This document shows positions 44,074 through 53,851 of a stretch of DNA of 64,000 bases, piece after piece. Numbering within the stretch: the stretch's first letter is position 1; every line of letters starts with the position of its first letter. The stretch spans positions 62,001-126,000 of the forward strand of contig NZ_QPJW01000006.1 in the NCBI RefSeq assembly GCF_003337355.1, written 5' to 3'. Source of the DNA: Fontibacillus phaseoli. GTDB taxonomy: Bacteria; Bacillota; Bacilli; Paenibacillales; Paenibacillaceae. The notes below the pieces were generated by a model. It was not told where the DNA came from, did not search any database, and saw only the letters and a program-made list of their open reading frames with translations. The position numbers and the translations under genes were made by a program.

Positions 44074-46239
44074 ATGTCCGAGCAACGTAGACTGGAACAT
44101 ATTTTGCGAAAAATGACGCTCGACGAAAAAATAGCTCAGCTGCAGCAATTGGCGGCGCCTTTCTATGATGAAGCCGGAGACGATGGGCAAATTACCGGGC
44201 CGATGGAATCGCTCGGCATTACGGCGGAGACGGTGACGAACGCCGGCTCGGTGCTTGGCGTAGCCGGGGCTGAGAAGGTCATCTCTGTGCAACGGACGCA
44301 TATGGCGAACAACCGGCATGGCATTCCGCTCTTGTTTATGGCGGATATCGTGCATGGATTCAAGACGATTTTTCCGATCCCGCTGGCCATGGGCTGCTCC
44401 TGGGACCTGGAACTGGCGGAGCGCAGCGCGGAGATCGCAGCCAAAGAAGCGGCTGTTTCCGGGCTTCACGTCACCTTCGCGCCGATGGCGGACCTGGTGC
44501 GCGATCCCCGCTGGGGCCGGGTGATGGAATCGACGGGAGAAGACCCCTACCTCAACGCCTTGTTCGCGCGGGCGATGGTCCGGGGCTTCCAGGGCACGGA
44601 TTTAAAGAACGATACCGGCCGTGTCGCTTCCTGCGTGAAGCACTTCGCGGCCTACGGGCTGGCGGAAGGCGGGCGCGAGTACAATACGGTCGACCTTTCG
44701 GAGCGCCAACTGCGCGAGTATTATTTGCCGGCTTATAAAGCCGCTCTCGACGAGGGAGCGGAGATGGTGATGACCTCGTTCAACACGGTCGAAGGCATCC
44801 CCGCCAGCGGCAACGTCAAGCTGATGCGGGATCTACTGCGCGGTGAATGGGGATTTGACGGCGTCGTCATTTCCGATTGGGCCGCTATCGGGGAACTGAT
44901 TGCGCACGGAGTCGCCGAAGATGACCGCGAAGCGGCTTTAAAGGCGATTCACGCTGGTGTGGATATCGATATGATGACTTCGGCTTATGTGCTTGAACTG
45001 GCCCGGCTGGTTTCCGACGGGCTTGTGGACGAGTCGCTGATCGACGAAGCGGTGCTGCGCATTTTGCGGTTGAAAGAAAAGCTCGGCTTGTTCGAGAACC
45101 CGCTGCGCGGCGCCGACCCGGAAGCGGAACGCGAAGTTGTGTACTGCAAGGAGCATCTTGAGGCCGCGAAAGAGCTGGCGGTGAAATCCTGCGTTCTGCT
45201 GAAAAATGAAGGCGCGCTGCCGCTGAGGCAGGGGCAAAGGATCGCGCTGATCGGCCCGTTTGTGCAAAGCGGCGATATTCTCGGCAATTGGTCATGGACC
45301 GGATCGCGGGAGACGGCCGTGCGGTTGGGAACGGCGATGGAGGCGCTCGGCGGTTCCGGTCTCGTAGTAGCCGAGGGCTGCGGCATCCATGACATCACCG
45401 AACTCCAGCTTGAAGAAGCTCTTAATGCCGCCGGGGAAGCCGACGTCATCGTGTTGGCGCTCGGCGAAGCTTCGGAGATGAGCGGAGAAGCGGCGAGCCG
45501 CACCAACATCAAGCTGCCGGATGCGCAGCTTAAGCTTGTGCAAAGCATGAAGCGGCTCGGGAAACCGATGGTTGCCGTGCTGTTCAACGGCCGACCGCTG
45601 GATCTGCACGGCATCTACGAGGAAGCCGATGCGGTGCTCGAGGCCTGGTTCCCGGGCAGTGCGGGCGGGGCGGCGATCGCCGATTTGTTATACGGCGTTG
45701 CCAATCCTTCGGGTCGGCTTACCATGTCTTTTCCAACCACGGTTGGACAAATTCCGGTCTATTACAACCACTTCAATACGGGACGGCCGAAGCCTGCGGA
45801 AGACACGGAGGAGAAGTACGTATCGCATTATCTGGATAGTCCGAACGCGCCGTTATTCCCTTTTGGCTATGGCCTAAGCTATTCGAGTTTTTCATATGGA
45901 GAGCTTGCCTTGTCATCGGCTTCGCTGAAGGCGGGCCAGACCTTGCAGGCCAAAGTTCGGGTCAGCAACGACGGAAGCATGGCAGGGACGGAAACGGTTC
46001 AGCTTTATATCCGCGACGTTTCCGGCGAGGTCGTTCGCCCGGTGAAGGAGTTGAAGGATTTCCGCCAAGTGATGCTTGCTCCGGGCGAAAGTGCGGAAGT
46101 GGCGTTTGAAATCACCGAAGCGCAGCTGCGGTATCACCACAGCGACTTGTCTTTTACAAGCGACGCGGGAAAATTCGAGCTGCACGTCGGAGGGAACAGC
46201 CGCGATACGTTGCAGTCGGTGTTCCGATTGGAGCAATAA
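44074..46239 (+). CDS. GH3 beta-glucosidase
   Basis: A 721-residue cytoplasmic GH3 enzyme. The TIM-barrel carries the substrate-binding KHFAAYG motif and the nucleophile Asp268 in GVVISDWAAIGEL; a second alpha/beta domain (about 390-590) and a C-terminal fibronectin III-like domain (from about 640, ETVQLYIRDVSGEVVRPVKEL) follow. ATG 44074 follows GGAGAGGG; the longer frame starts in the repeat element. In the Listeria locus a GH3 enzyme of this kind splits sophorose to glucose, and the same role is likely here. Confidence 0.94.
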   Translation: MSEQRRLEHILRKMTLDEKIAQLQQLAAPFYDEAGDDGQITGPMESLGITAETVTNAGSVLGVAGAEKVISVQRTHMANNRHGIPLLFMADIVHGFKTIFPIPLAMGCSWDLELAERSAEIAAKEAAVSGLHVTFAPMADLVRDPRWGRVMESTGEDPYLNALFARAMVRGFQGTDLKNDTGRVASCVKHFAAYGLAEGGREYNTVDLSERQLREYYLPAYKAALDEGAEMVMTSFNTVEGIPASGNVKLMRDLLRGEWGFDGVVISDWAAIGELIAHGVAEDDREAALKAIHAGVDIDMMTSAYVLELARLVSDGLVDESLIDEAVLRILRLKEKLGLFENPLRGADPEAEREVVYCKEHLEAAKELAVKSCVLLKNEGALPLRQGQRIALIGPFVQSGDILGNWSWTGSRETAVRLGTAMEALGGSGLVVAEGCGIHDITELQLEEALNAAGEADVIVLALGEASEMSGEAASRTNIKLPDAQLKLVQSMKRLGKPMVAVLFNGRPLDLHGIYEEADAVLEAWFPGSAGGAAIADLLYGVANPSGRLTMSFPTTVGQIPVYYNHFNTGRPKPAEDTEEKYVSHYLDSPNAPLFPFGYGLSYSSFSYGELALSSASLKAGQTLQAKVRVSNDGSMAGTETVQLYIRDVSGEVVRPVKELKDFRQVMLAPGESAEVAFEITEAQLRYHHSDLSFTSDAGKFELHVGGNSRDTLQSVFRLEQ

Positions 46240-46245
46240 CTTGCT

Positions 46246-46437
46246 TATTATAGGATGAACGGATGAATGATGCAGGCAAGGGAGTAAAATGATTCCGAAG
46301 AAATGGAAGGGTCGCCTTTGTTTCCGGACTTCAACCTTATTAGAATTTATAAGATCAAGAAATCTGGAGACAACAGCGATCGTAGGAACATTTTACGTAC
46401 TTGCTCTAACAACCCTGTCACTAGATCATCTTATACA
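46246..46437. mobile_element. MITE-like repeat, copy C (192 bp)
   Basis: Ends TATTATAGGATGAAC (46246-46260) and AGATCATCTTATACA (46423-46437) correspond to the terminal repeats of copy A with a few changes. The inside is an inverted, partly decayed copy of A: GTAAAATGATTCC, GTTTCCGGACTTC, CTGGAGACAACAGCGATCG, ACATTTTACGTACTTG. It ends 30 bases before the next start codon. Confidence 0.85.
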
Positions 46438-46467
46438 GGCTTAAAAGAGAGAAAGGGAGTGAAGAGA

Positions 46468-49400
46468 ATGGCGATGGCAACAGATACCAAACTGTCGATT
46501 CAAAAAGGCGAGCTTGAATTCACTTTTCATAAGAATGGCGATCTGTATGAGGCGACCGGCGGCTCCACGATGATCAATCAGCTCCTGAGCAACCCGATTG
46601 ACGGTTCGCTGGGCAATCTTTACGTCCGGCTGCATACGGAACAAGGGATCAAGGCTTATCCGCTGCTGGGCATCGCGTCGGGCAGCCGTTTTCGTCAAGC
46701 CGGTGACCGGCTGATGTGGGAAGGCGAAATAGCCGCGGAAGGACCGAAGGAGCCGATCCGTTATCGGGTCGTGTTTACACTGACCGCCCAAGGCGTATGG
46801 TTTTGGGATGTCCAGCTCGAAGGGAGCGGCGCAACCGCCGATATCGTGTACGGACAGGACGTCGGCCTTGCCGACCCGGGCGCCGTCCGCAGCAATGAAG
46901 CGTATTTGTCGCAGTACATTGACCATATCGTATTTGAGGATGAGGACAAAGGCTTCGTCGTTTGTTCCCGGCAGAATCAGCCGCAAGGAGGGAAGTTTCC
47001 TTATTTGCAGCAAGGTTCGCTGACGAAGGCCGAGGGTTATTCCACGGACGGGTTCCAGTTTTTCGGCTTGACTTACAAGGAAACCAACCGGCCTGAAGCA
47101 TTGTCCGAGGAAAAACTGGCAAACGAGATTTACCAATACGAATTTGCCTATACGGCGCTGCAATCCCGTAAAACGGAGCTAAGCGGCAAGGCGCGCTTTG
47201 TGTTTTACGGTTTGTTCCGCGGAGATCATCCGGCCGCGATGACGGAGCTGGAATATGGCGATGTTATCCGTGAGGCATGGAATGAGGCGGAGGCGGCTTC
47301 GGCCGGTTTGGAGCAGGATAGCGAGGGCGGCTGGAACCGGACGGTAACCCTGTCGCCGTGGCTCGGAGAGCCGCTGCAAACCCTGCCGGTGACCGGGGAG
47401 GAACTGGAACAATGGTTTCCGCGCCGCCGGCAGGAGGAATTTGCCGGCGATCAATTGCTGTCTTTTTTCACGGAAAGCTATGAGCATATCATTCTGAAAG
47501 AAAAGGAACTGCGGGTCGAACGGCCGCATGGCCATATTTTGATGAGCGGGGACAATGTGCGGTTCGGTGCCGAGGTAATCACGACAACCTCCTATATGTA
47601 CGGCATTTTTAACTCACAGCTGGTCGTCGGTAACACGAACCTCAACAAGATGATGTCCAACGCGCGGAATGCCTTGAATGTGCCGAAGACTTCCGGGCAG
47701 CGGATCTACGTAGAGCTCGACGGAAAATATCGTCTGCTCACGCTGCCTTCCTTGTTCGAGATCGGGTTCAACTATGTTCGCTGGTATTATAAAATGCCTG
47801 CCGACACGCTGATTGTCACGAACTTCACCACGGTCGACACGCCGGAGGTCCGGTTACAGGTGCGTTCCGCAAACGGCGTTCCTTACCGCTTCCTGGTGAC
47901 GAATCAAGTCACGATGAACGTGGCGGAATATGAAATTCCGTACGTAATGGAACAGGATGGGGAGGGCGGAGCCCTTACGTTCCGGGCAGACGCCTCTTGC
48001 ATCAGCGCGCAGGTGTATCCGCAGCTTGCTTACCGGATGGTTCTGGACGGGGCAACGTACACTTTGCGCGACGAGTCGGCCTTGGCCGAAGGAGCCGCTC
48101 CGGGCTGCGCCTCGTTGGTGGCGATGGAGCTGGAAGCAAGTGCGGAATGGACGCTGACGCACCAAGGGCTGCTGAACGGCGGCGAGTTGCCGGTTAAGCG
48201 CCGCTCCGCCGAAACCGAGATCGAGCGTTATAGAGCTTTTTACGCCGAAGTCATGAGCGGTTTCAAATTGACCAAGGACGGCGGAAGCGAGGACGAATTC
48301 TTTAAAGTGAACGCGCTGGCCTGGTGGTATACCCACAATATGCTCGTTCACTACTCCGTGCCGCACGGGTTGGAGCAATACGGCGGCGCAGCCTGGGGGA
48401 CGCGGGATGTCTGTCAGGGACCGGTGGAATATTTCTCGGCAACCCATCAGTACGGACAAGTGCGGGACATTTTGCTGACGGTTTATGCCCATCAATATGC
48501 CGAGGACGGCAACTGGCCGCAGTGGTTCATGTTCGACAAATATACGCAAATCCAGCAGGAGGAAAGCCACGGAGACATTATTGTCTGGCCGTTAAAAGTG
48601 CTCGGCGATTATCTGACGGCGACCCGCGACTTTTCGATTCTCGATGAGCAGGTTCCTTACACGAGCAAGCATGGCTTTGACTTTACGCCGGAGACGGCCT
48701 CGATTCGTGAGCATGTGCTTAAAGAACTGGGTTACATCAAAGAGCATTTCCTTCACGACACTTATCTTTCTTCCTACGGAGACGGGGACTGGGACGATAC
48801 GCTACAGCCGGCCAATGCCCAATTGAAGCAGTTCATGGTCAGCAGTTGGACCGTGGCTTTGACGTATCAGGCCGTGGATGTGTTGTCGCAGGCGCTAAGC
48901 CAGGTGGACGCCGCCTGGTCGGACGATCTGAAACAGATCGCCGAAGGCATCAAACGAGACTATAACCGTTACATGCTGGGAAAAGGCGTCATTCCGGGCT
49001 TCCTTTATTTCGAGGATCCGAGCGACGTAAAGCTGATGCTGCACCCGGAAGACCGGGAGACCGGCATCAAATATCGGTTGCTGCCGATGATTCAAAGTAT
49101 GATCAGCGAATTGCTTACCCCGGAACAGGCGGAAAGTCATTACCGGCTGATTCAGGATAAGCTACTGTTCCCCGATGGAGTGCGGCTCATGGACCGGCCG
49201 GCGCAATATGTCGGCGGGGTCAACGTGCACTTCAAGCGCGCGGAGCAAGCGGCAAACTTCGGCCGCGAAATCGGGCTGCAATACGTGCATGCACACATCC
49301 GCTACATCGAAGCGATGGCGAAGACCGGACGGCGGGAACAGATCTGGCATGACCTGGCCGCCATTAATCCGATCGGCATCCGGGATGTCGTACCTAATGC

Positions 49401-49848
49401 GGAACTGCGCCAAAGCAATACGTATTTCAGCAGCTCCGACGGCAAGTTCAATACGCGGTATGAGGCGCAGCAACGTTTTGAAGACTTGCGGGACGGTTCG
49501 GCTCAGGTCAAAGGCGGCTGGCGGATTTATTCCAGCGGCCCCGGGATTTACATGAATCAGCTGATTTCCAATGTGCTCGGCATCCGGGTGGACGGCGGAG
49601 ATTTGCTCATCGATCCCGTGTTGCCGGATGAGCTGGATGGCACCCATTTCGAGTTTGATTACAACGGCCCCGTCACCTTCATTTACCGGGTGAAGGGCAG
49701 TGCCGTTCATTCCGTAACCATAAACGGACGCAAGGCGGAAGCCGAGCGGATCTCCAACCCGTATCGTACGGGAGGCCTGCGCATTTCCCGGGCCGAATTC
49801 GATAGGCTGCGGGAAAACGGCAAAGCTGTAGTGGAGATTGAAATGTAA
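46468..49848 (+). CDS. Large GH94 enzyme, probable 1,2-beta-oligoglucan phosphorylase
   Basis: A 1126-residue cytoplasmic protein. A long N-terminal beta-rich part (about 1-585) precedes a six-hairpin barrel (about 590-1030) with GTRDVCQGP (residues 643-651) and the general-acid motif DGDWDDTLQPA (772-782), then a C-terminal beta domain. The size and motifs fit the 1,2-beta-oligoglucan phosphorylase group of GH94 (about 1100 residues) rather than cellobiose phosphorylase (about 800). Such enzymes convert (Glc)n linked beta-1,2 plus phosphate into glucose 1-phosphate. ATG 46468 follows AAGGGAGTG. GH3, LacI and transporter genes upstream mirror the Listeria locus. A cyclic-glucan-type phosphorylase is an alternative. 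Confidence 0.85.
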   Translation: MAMATDTKLSIQKGELEFTFHKNGDLYEATGGSTMINQLLSNPIDGSLGNLYVRLHTEQGIKAYPLLGIASGSRFRQAGDRLMWEGEIAAEGPKEPIRYRVVFTLTAQGVWFWDVQLEGSGATADIVYGQDVGLADPGAVRSNEAYLSQYIDHIVFEDEDKGFVVCSRQNQPQGGKFPYLQQGSLTKAEGYSTDGFQFFGLTYKETNRPEALSEEKLANEIYQYEFAYTALQSRKTELSGKARFVFYGLFRGDHPAAMTELEYGDVIREAWNEAEAASAGLEQDSEGGWNRTVTLSPWLGEPLQTLPVTGEELEQWFPRRRQEEFAGDQLLSFFTESYEHIILKEKELRVERPHGHILMSGDNVRFGAEVITTTSYMYGIFNSQLVVGNTNLNKMMSNARNALNVPKTSGQRIYVELDGKYRLLTLPSLFEIGFNYVRWYYKMPADTLIVTNFTTVDTPEVRLQVRSANGVPYRFLVTNQVTMNVAEYEIPYVMEQDGEGGALTFRADASCISAQVYPQLAYRMVLDGATYTLRDESALAEGAAPGCASLVAMELEASAEWTLTHQGLLNGGELPVKRRSAETEIERYRAFYAEVMSGFKLTKDGGSEDEFFKVNALAWWYTHNMLVHYSVPHGLEQYGGAAWGTRDVCQGPVEYFSATHQYGQVRDILLTVYAHQYAEDGNWPQWFMFDKYTQIQQEESHGDIIVWPLKVLGDYLTATRDFSILDEQVPYTSKHGFDFTPETASIREHVLKELGYIKEHFLHDTYLSSYGDGDWDDTLQPANAQLKQFMVSSWTVALTYQAVDVLSQALSQVDAAWSDDLKQIAEGIKRDYNRYMLGKGVIPGFLYFEDPSDVKLMLHPEDRETGIKYRLLPMIQSMISELLTPEQAESHYRLIQDKLLFPDGVRLMDRPAQYVGGVNVHFKRAEQAANFGREIGLQYVHAHIRYIEAMAKTGRREQIWHDLAAINPIGIRDVVPNAELRQSNTYFSSSDGKFNTRYEAQQRFEDLRDGSAQVKGGWRIYSSGPGIYMNQLISNVLGIRVDGGDLLIDPVLPDELDGTHFEFDYNGPVTFIYRVKGSAVHSVTINGRKAEAERISNPYRTGGLRISRAEFDRLRENGKAVVEIEM

Positions 49849-50326
49849 GTTATATAACCAAGAAGAGAGAGACGCCGGGTCTCTCTCTTTTTGTTCTGTC
49901 GTTTTACTTTCATCAGATCATGTTTAATCTTTATCCGTCTCCTGAAGAAGTCGACCTCCAGATAAAGGATATGTAGAGGACAGAAACTTAAAGAGGTAGG
50001 TGGTCTTTTGTATTTCGGAGTAGACAGTGCGGCTATAAAAACCATGCTAACTGGATTTAAGTATGCTAGGAGAGCGTAATTCACGAGTGTCAATGATGAT
50101 ATATATAGTGCAGTTAGGCGAACTAGTATTTTATTTATTTAATATACTGCCGAAAATATATTATAGGTTCCTCTTTGAGAAGAATGGGCTACATTCTTTA
50201 GTAGATGCAAGTTGAGTCTAATGGTCCAGGTGGCAATATTGTTGGGGACAATATCTTTTTCATATAGCATGGGTTGAAAGTTATGGTGGGTATTTTTGGA
50301 ATTTCCAGATTAGGAGTATAACGTTT
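49849..50326. other. Intergenic region after the glucan cluster
   Basis: Starts with the cluster terminator (49863-49893). The remaining 430 bases are AT-rich and show no convincing gene; the change to low GC here marks the start of an accessory stretch. Confidence 0.5.
49863..49893 (+). terminator. Terminator of the beta-glucan cluster
   Basis: AAGAGAGAGAC and GTCTCTCTCTT form an 11-pair stem with a five-base loop followed by TTT. Confidence 0.92.
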
Positions 50327-51211
50327 ATGAAAAAAATTAAAAAGTTGCTATATTTGTTTACATTGAATGGATTTAGGGACGATAGTAAAGCTTACATAAT
50401 AGGATTTATCAGTTTTTATTTTTCGGTTATTTTTACCATAGGGTCTTTAATTTTCTCAATATATGCTTACTATGTTCCATACAGTTTAAGTAAAGATTCT
50501 ATTGTTGAAAAACTTAATAATCTGGAAGTGAGTAAACAATGGGGGAAACTAAATAAAGAAGTCGAAAAATTGAAACACGATAATAATAATAAAGACATAT
50601 ATTACTTATTTAAAGGAAGAATAGCAGCAAGAATTACCCAAGTACCTAAAGTCAATCCAGACTTTTACTTTTCTAGAGTGGATCCAGAGAGTCCCTATTA
50701 CAGAGAAGTACTTCACAGTAGGATTACTTACTATTTAATAAATTTTAACGGAGATGAAAGAAAGGAAAAATTCAGAAACATTGTAAATCAAATGGAGGAG
50801 GATGAAATGAACTATGATCATTATTATTTTTTTGTGAAATTATTATCACTGGAAAATTATAATTATCAAAGTGTTCTCCAACTTTATAAGGGATACAGTA
50901 ATCTTTACAATGAATATAATATTGAGGAGCTAACTTTCAATATCCATACAACAGAGATAGGAGAAATTGATGTAGACAATAAGAGGGCAACTGAAGTGCA
51001 ATCACTTTATTTGATATTTCTAACAGAATTGTTGTATCTAGGTCAGAGTGAAAATATAACACTACCTAGTGAATGGGACCTTGTTAAAGAACAACTGATA
51101 CAGAGGAATAGCTTTGTTACTAATGAGATTAAACTGCTTCTGAACTTCTCTAAATCATCCGATTCCTTTAAGGAATTACAGTTAAATTTACATCAAATTA
51201 TTACTCAATAG
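50327..51211 (+). CDS. Hypothetical membrane-anchored protein, AT-rich
   Basis: A 294-residue protein of unknown family. A hydrophobic segment (about 24-50, IIGFISFYFSVIFTIGSLIFSIYAY begins it) follows a basic N-terminus, then a long, soluble, probably helical domain rich in Lys, Glu, Asn and Tyr. ATG 50327 follows TAGGAGT. Codon use is much more AT-rich than the glucan cluster, suggesting recent transfer. It stands alone between AT-rich gaps. Confidence 0.7.
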   Translation: MKKIKKLLYLFTLNGFRDDSKAYIIGFISFYFSVIFTIGSLIFSIYAYYVPYSLSKDSIVEKLNNLEVSKQWGKLNKEVEKLKHDNNNKDIYYLFKGRIAARITQVPKVNPDFYFSRVDPESPYYREVLHSRITYYLINFNGDERKEKFRNIVNQMEEDEMNYDHYYFFVKLLSLENYNYQSVLQLYKGYSNLYNEYNIEELTFNIHTTEIGEIDVDNKRATEVQSLYLIFLTELLYLGQSENITLPSEWDLVKEQLIQRNSFVTNEIKLLLNFSKSSDSFKELQLNLHQIITQ

Positions 51212-51510
51212 CGTTTTTACCGGGTAAAGTGCAGCGTCGTCCATTCCGAGAGTGTTTATTATAATAGGGGTATTCGCGCGGTTTACAACTGCTTGGGAAG
51301 GGTTCTTTGCTTTGATAATTTCTGACATTACAGTTCTCACTCAAGCTCTGAAAGGTGAAGGTTAGAACTAGATATAGACGGATGCGGAAAGGCATTCAAA
51401 ATGTATTTTGACGCCTCTCAGCCCTTATACAGTTATAGAAATGTAGACGCATACTGCTCACTAATGAATTCCAGGAATTACTTATGTAAGGTCACAGCCA
51501 CTCACCCTAA
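51212..51510. other. Intergenic region without recognised features
   Basis: About 300 bases between two unrelated genes; no ribosome binding site, terminator or repeat of note was seen. Confidence 0.4.
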
Positions 51511-52179
51511 TTAGAGCGTCTCAACCAATTTCTGAATCTTTGAGTGAGAAATTAAATATACAGGACCCATTATTTCTATTTTGCCGTCCTTTACACGTAT
51601 AGCGCTCTCCTGTTCTGCCGCATAAACATCAATCTCTTCAGACAAGGGAAACAGGTATCCTTGAACAAACGTGGCGTAGTCGCGTTTAGAATGAGATTCA
51701 TAGGCAAAATGATCAAAGCCAATACCATCATAAACAGTACTTGTTTCAACTTCATAGCCCGTGTTTATCAAGCTTAACCATTTTGCAGCCATGTTTATCG
51801 CACCGGCGCTGGCACCCATTATAACGGCATTGCTGTTCTTAATAACATCCGATAATTCATATTCCGCCAAAAAATCGTTTTGCAAAACAGGATCTCCACC
51901 GCACAAAAAAATGACAGAAGCGTTTTGAATTAATCGCTGTGCATCTTCCTTCTGCATACGGTAATCAATGAAATGATATTCATTAAAAATAAGGTTAGCC
52001 TGATTCAACCATGTCCATTCAGAAATATCATCCATGTTAATTTGCTCACCTGTATAACCAGACGGATTAGCGCTAATCATAACAAGCGATTTTTTGTCTT
52101 GTATATCCTCATGCAAACATTGGACCAGCTTCTCTGGAAAAAAATCATTAAACCAACTGAGATAGTAGTGAGTACTCAA
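51511..52179 (-). CDS. Peptidase E-like dipeptidase (family S51)
   Basis: A 222-residue protein of the S51 family (Asp-specific dipeptidase, cyanophycinase relatives). Visible are FLCGGDP (about 91-97), the nucleophile elbow MGASAGAINM with Ser125, and GIGFDHF with the probable catalytic His. Cytoplasmic, no signal. The start is TTG 52179 (MSTHYYLSWF), which has GGAGG nine bases upstream. Single gene; role in peptide turnover is inferred from the family. Confidence 0.88.
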   Translation of the reverse strand: MSTHYYLSWFNDFFPEKLVQCLHEDIQDKKSLVMISANPSGYTGEQINMDDISEWTWLNQANLIFNEYHFIDYRMQKEDAQRLIQNASVIFLCGGDPVLQNDFLAEYELSDVIKNSNAVIMGASAGAINMAAKWLSLINTGYEVETSTVYDGIGFDHFAYESHSKRDYATFVQGYLFPLSEEIDVYAAEQESAIRVKDGKIEIMGPVYLISHSKIQKLVETL

Positions 52180-52446
52180 ACTTAGTTACCTCCATATGTA
52201 TTATTTACATTCATCTATTCTAACGATAAAACATACTATACACGCTAGAAAAAGAACGGTTCTGAATCGAACTCTATATAACCATAACATGGAATCTAAG
52301 TATGTGAATTATGTTTCCGGCCAACCCGCCTAATTGGTGGCCTTTACTATTTCATTTGCCGAAGATTTTTTGATGCAGTGTCTAGCCTTTATACCTTTTT
52401 ACGTGCACTATAAAAATATATAAATTTGAACGGGTGGGTGATCCCA

Positions 52447-52809
52447 ATGAGCGAACAATTCTGGTTAGTGGTCCAGTATCCTATGAAAAGCGCAAAAGGC
52501 AGCCAACGCGACTCCTGGTTAAGGGATAAAGTAATGGAGGTTCTGGAGATCACTCTAGCGGATGCCGGTTTAGGCCATGTTGACGGCTTTGATATGGGAA
52601 AGTCCCTATCCGATCCGAAGAAATATGTTCTTAATGTATTTTGCGTCGTTACGGAAGAAGAGCGGAGCCTAGCCTTGGTAAAAAGGGTTCTAAGAGAGAG
52701 CCGGCTGGACTATACCCGCATCAAAATTGCTACCATGCCCTATGGAACAGAAGAAGCATACACGCTGAAATATGCAGCTAAAAAGGGCGTTACCGACTTT
52801 TCGCTATAG
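52447..52809 (+). CDS. Small hypothetical protein
   Basis: A 120-residue soluble protein of unknown family with alternating strands and helices (FWLVVQYPMKSAKGSQRDSW ... YVLNVFCVVTEEERSLALVKRVL ... IKIATMPYGTEEAYTLKY). ATG 52447 is chosen because GGTGGGTG lies about seven bases upstream; the frame is open a little further. The fold pattern resembles small alpha/beta ferredoxin-like or immunity-type proteins, but no assignment is made. Confidence 0.7.
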   Translation: MSEQFWLVVQYPMKSAKGSQRDSWLRDKVMEVLEITLADAGLGHVDGFDMGKSLSDPKKYVLNVFCVVTEEERSLALVKRVLRESRLDYTRIKIATMPYGTEEAYTLKYAAKKGVTDFSL

Positions 52810-52943
52810 GAAGCGGAGAAGTGATGCTTATGTTCATTCGCTGCGATGGATCCGCTGTAACCTTTGGGATTGTGTCAGGGTTATGTAATCATGTATGGTT
52901 TGTTAAAGAGTCGTGAACATCAGGTTCATAGGAGGACATCACA

Positions 52944-53672
52944 TTGAAACCAAAAGTGAAAAGAAGATTGAAAATCACCCTATTAAGCGTAGTAGCCGCT
53001 TTGGTATTACTGTGTGCAGGCTTCTACATCTATACCTTGAATTACTATCGGGCCGATGAAAATGCGGTTGCCGTGCTTTCCGGTACGGAGATAGAGCCTC
53101 AGATAGAGAAGAAAGACGGGATGTGGATCTTCCATCCAAGTGCCGAACAGGATACGGGTGTCGGGTTCATCTTTTATCCGGGCGGGAAAGTAGAGGATAC
53201 GGCTTACTCGGTATTGCTACAACAGCTTTCTCGGAAGGGAATCACCGGTGTCCTGGTTCACATGCCTTTTAACCTGGCCGTATTCGATATTGATGCAGCT
53301 GATCCGGTCTATGCTCAATTCCCTGAAATCAAACATTGGGTGATCGGAGGGCATTCATTGGGCGGAGCGATGGCAAGCAGTTACGTAGAGAAAAACCAAG
53401 ACCGGATCGAGGGGCTTGTATTGCTGGGTGCTTACCCTGTTAAGGATAGCGATATACCGACACTGGTTATGTACGGAAGCGAAGATCAGGTACTGGATAA
53501 ATCCAAGCTATCCTCTTCGTTAAGTCCCTATGTCATCGAAGGAGGCAATCACGCTCACTTTGGGAATTACGGCGAGCAGAAGGGCGATGGAGAGGCGACT
53601 ATCACTAGGGAGGAGCAACAACAGGTAGCGGTAGAAGGAATCACAAGATTCATAATGGACTTGGCGGAGTGA
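52944..53672 (+). CDS. Membrane-anchored alpha/beta hydrolase
   Basis: A 242-residue hydrolase with an N-terminal membrane anchor (about 10-30). It matches the small Abhydrolase_5 group: GFIFYPGGKVEDTAYSVLLQ, nucleophile in GGHSLGGAMAS, Asp in MYGSEDQVLD and His in GGNHAHFGNYG. The active site faces outside. The TTG start 52944 has GGAGG eight bases upstream. A decayed partial copy lies at 38171-38270. A long-loop terminator follows. Confidence 0.9.
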   Translation: MKPKVKRRLKITLLSVVAALVLLCAGFYIYTLNYYRADENAVAVLSGTEIEPQIEKKDGMWIFHPSAEQDTGVGFIFYPGGKVEDTAYSVLLQQLSRKGITGVLVHMPFNLAVFDIDAADPVYAQFPEIKHWVIGGHSLGGAMASSYVEKNQDRIEGLVLLGAYPVKDSDIPTLVMYGSEDQVLDKSKLSSSLSPYVIEGGNHAHFGNYGEQKGDGEATITREEQQQVAVEGITRFIMDLAE

Positions 53673-53742
53673 AAGTAAAAGAAGAGTTGTAAATCAGCTC
53701 CAGTTGTGTGATAATTAGTTTATTGGAATTTCGACCTGAATT

Positions 53743-53803
53743 CACATATTGTAGAGGGTTATGATTTTGATTATGTAGCCTTGTACAATATGTGATTTTT
53801 TTT
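53743..53803 (+). terminator. Terminator after the hydrolase gene
   Basis: CACATATTGTA and TACAATATGTG are perfectly complementary over 11 bases, separated by a 30-base loop and followed by eight T. Confidence 0.75.
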
Positions 53804-53851
53804 TGGAATTTTGAAGATCATGTAATAATGAAAATATGGAGGTAATGGATC

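Noticed and set aside
46303-46467. N-terminal extension of the large GH94 frame
   Set aside because: It is made of repeat element copy C read through; the ATG at 46468 has the ribosome binding site.
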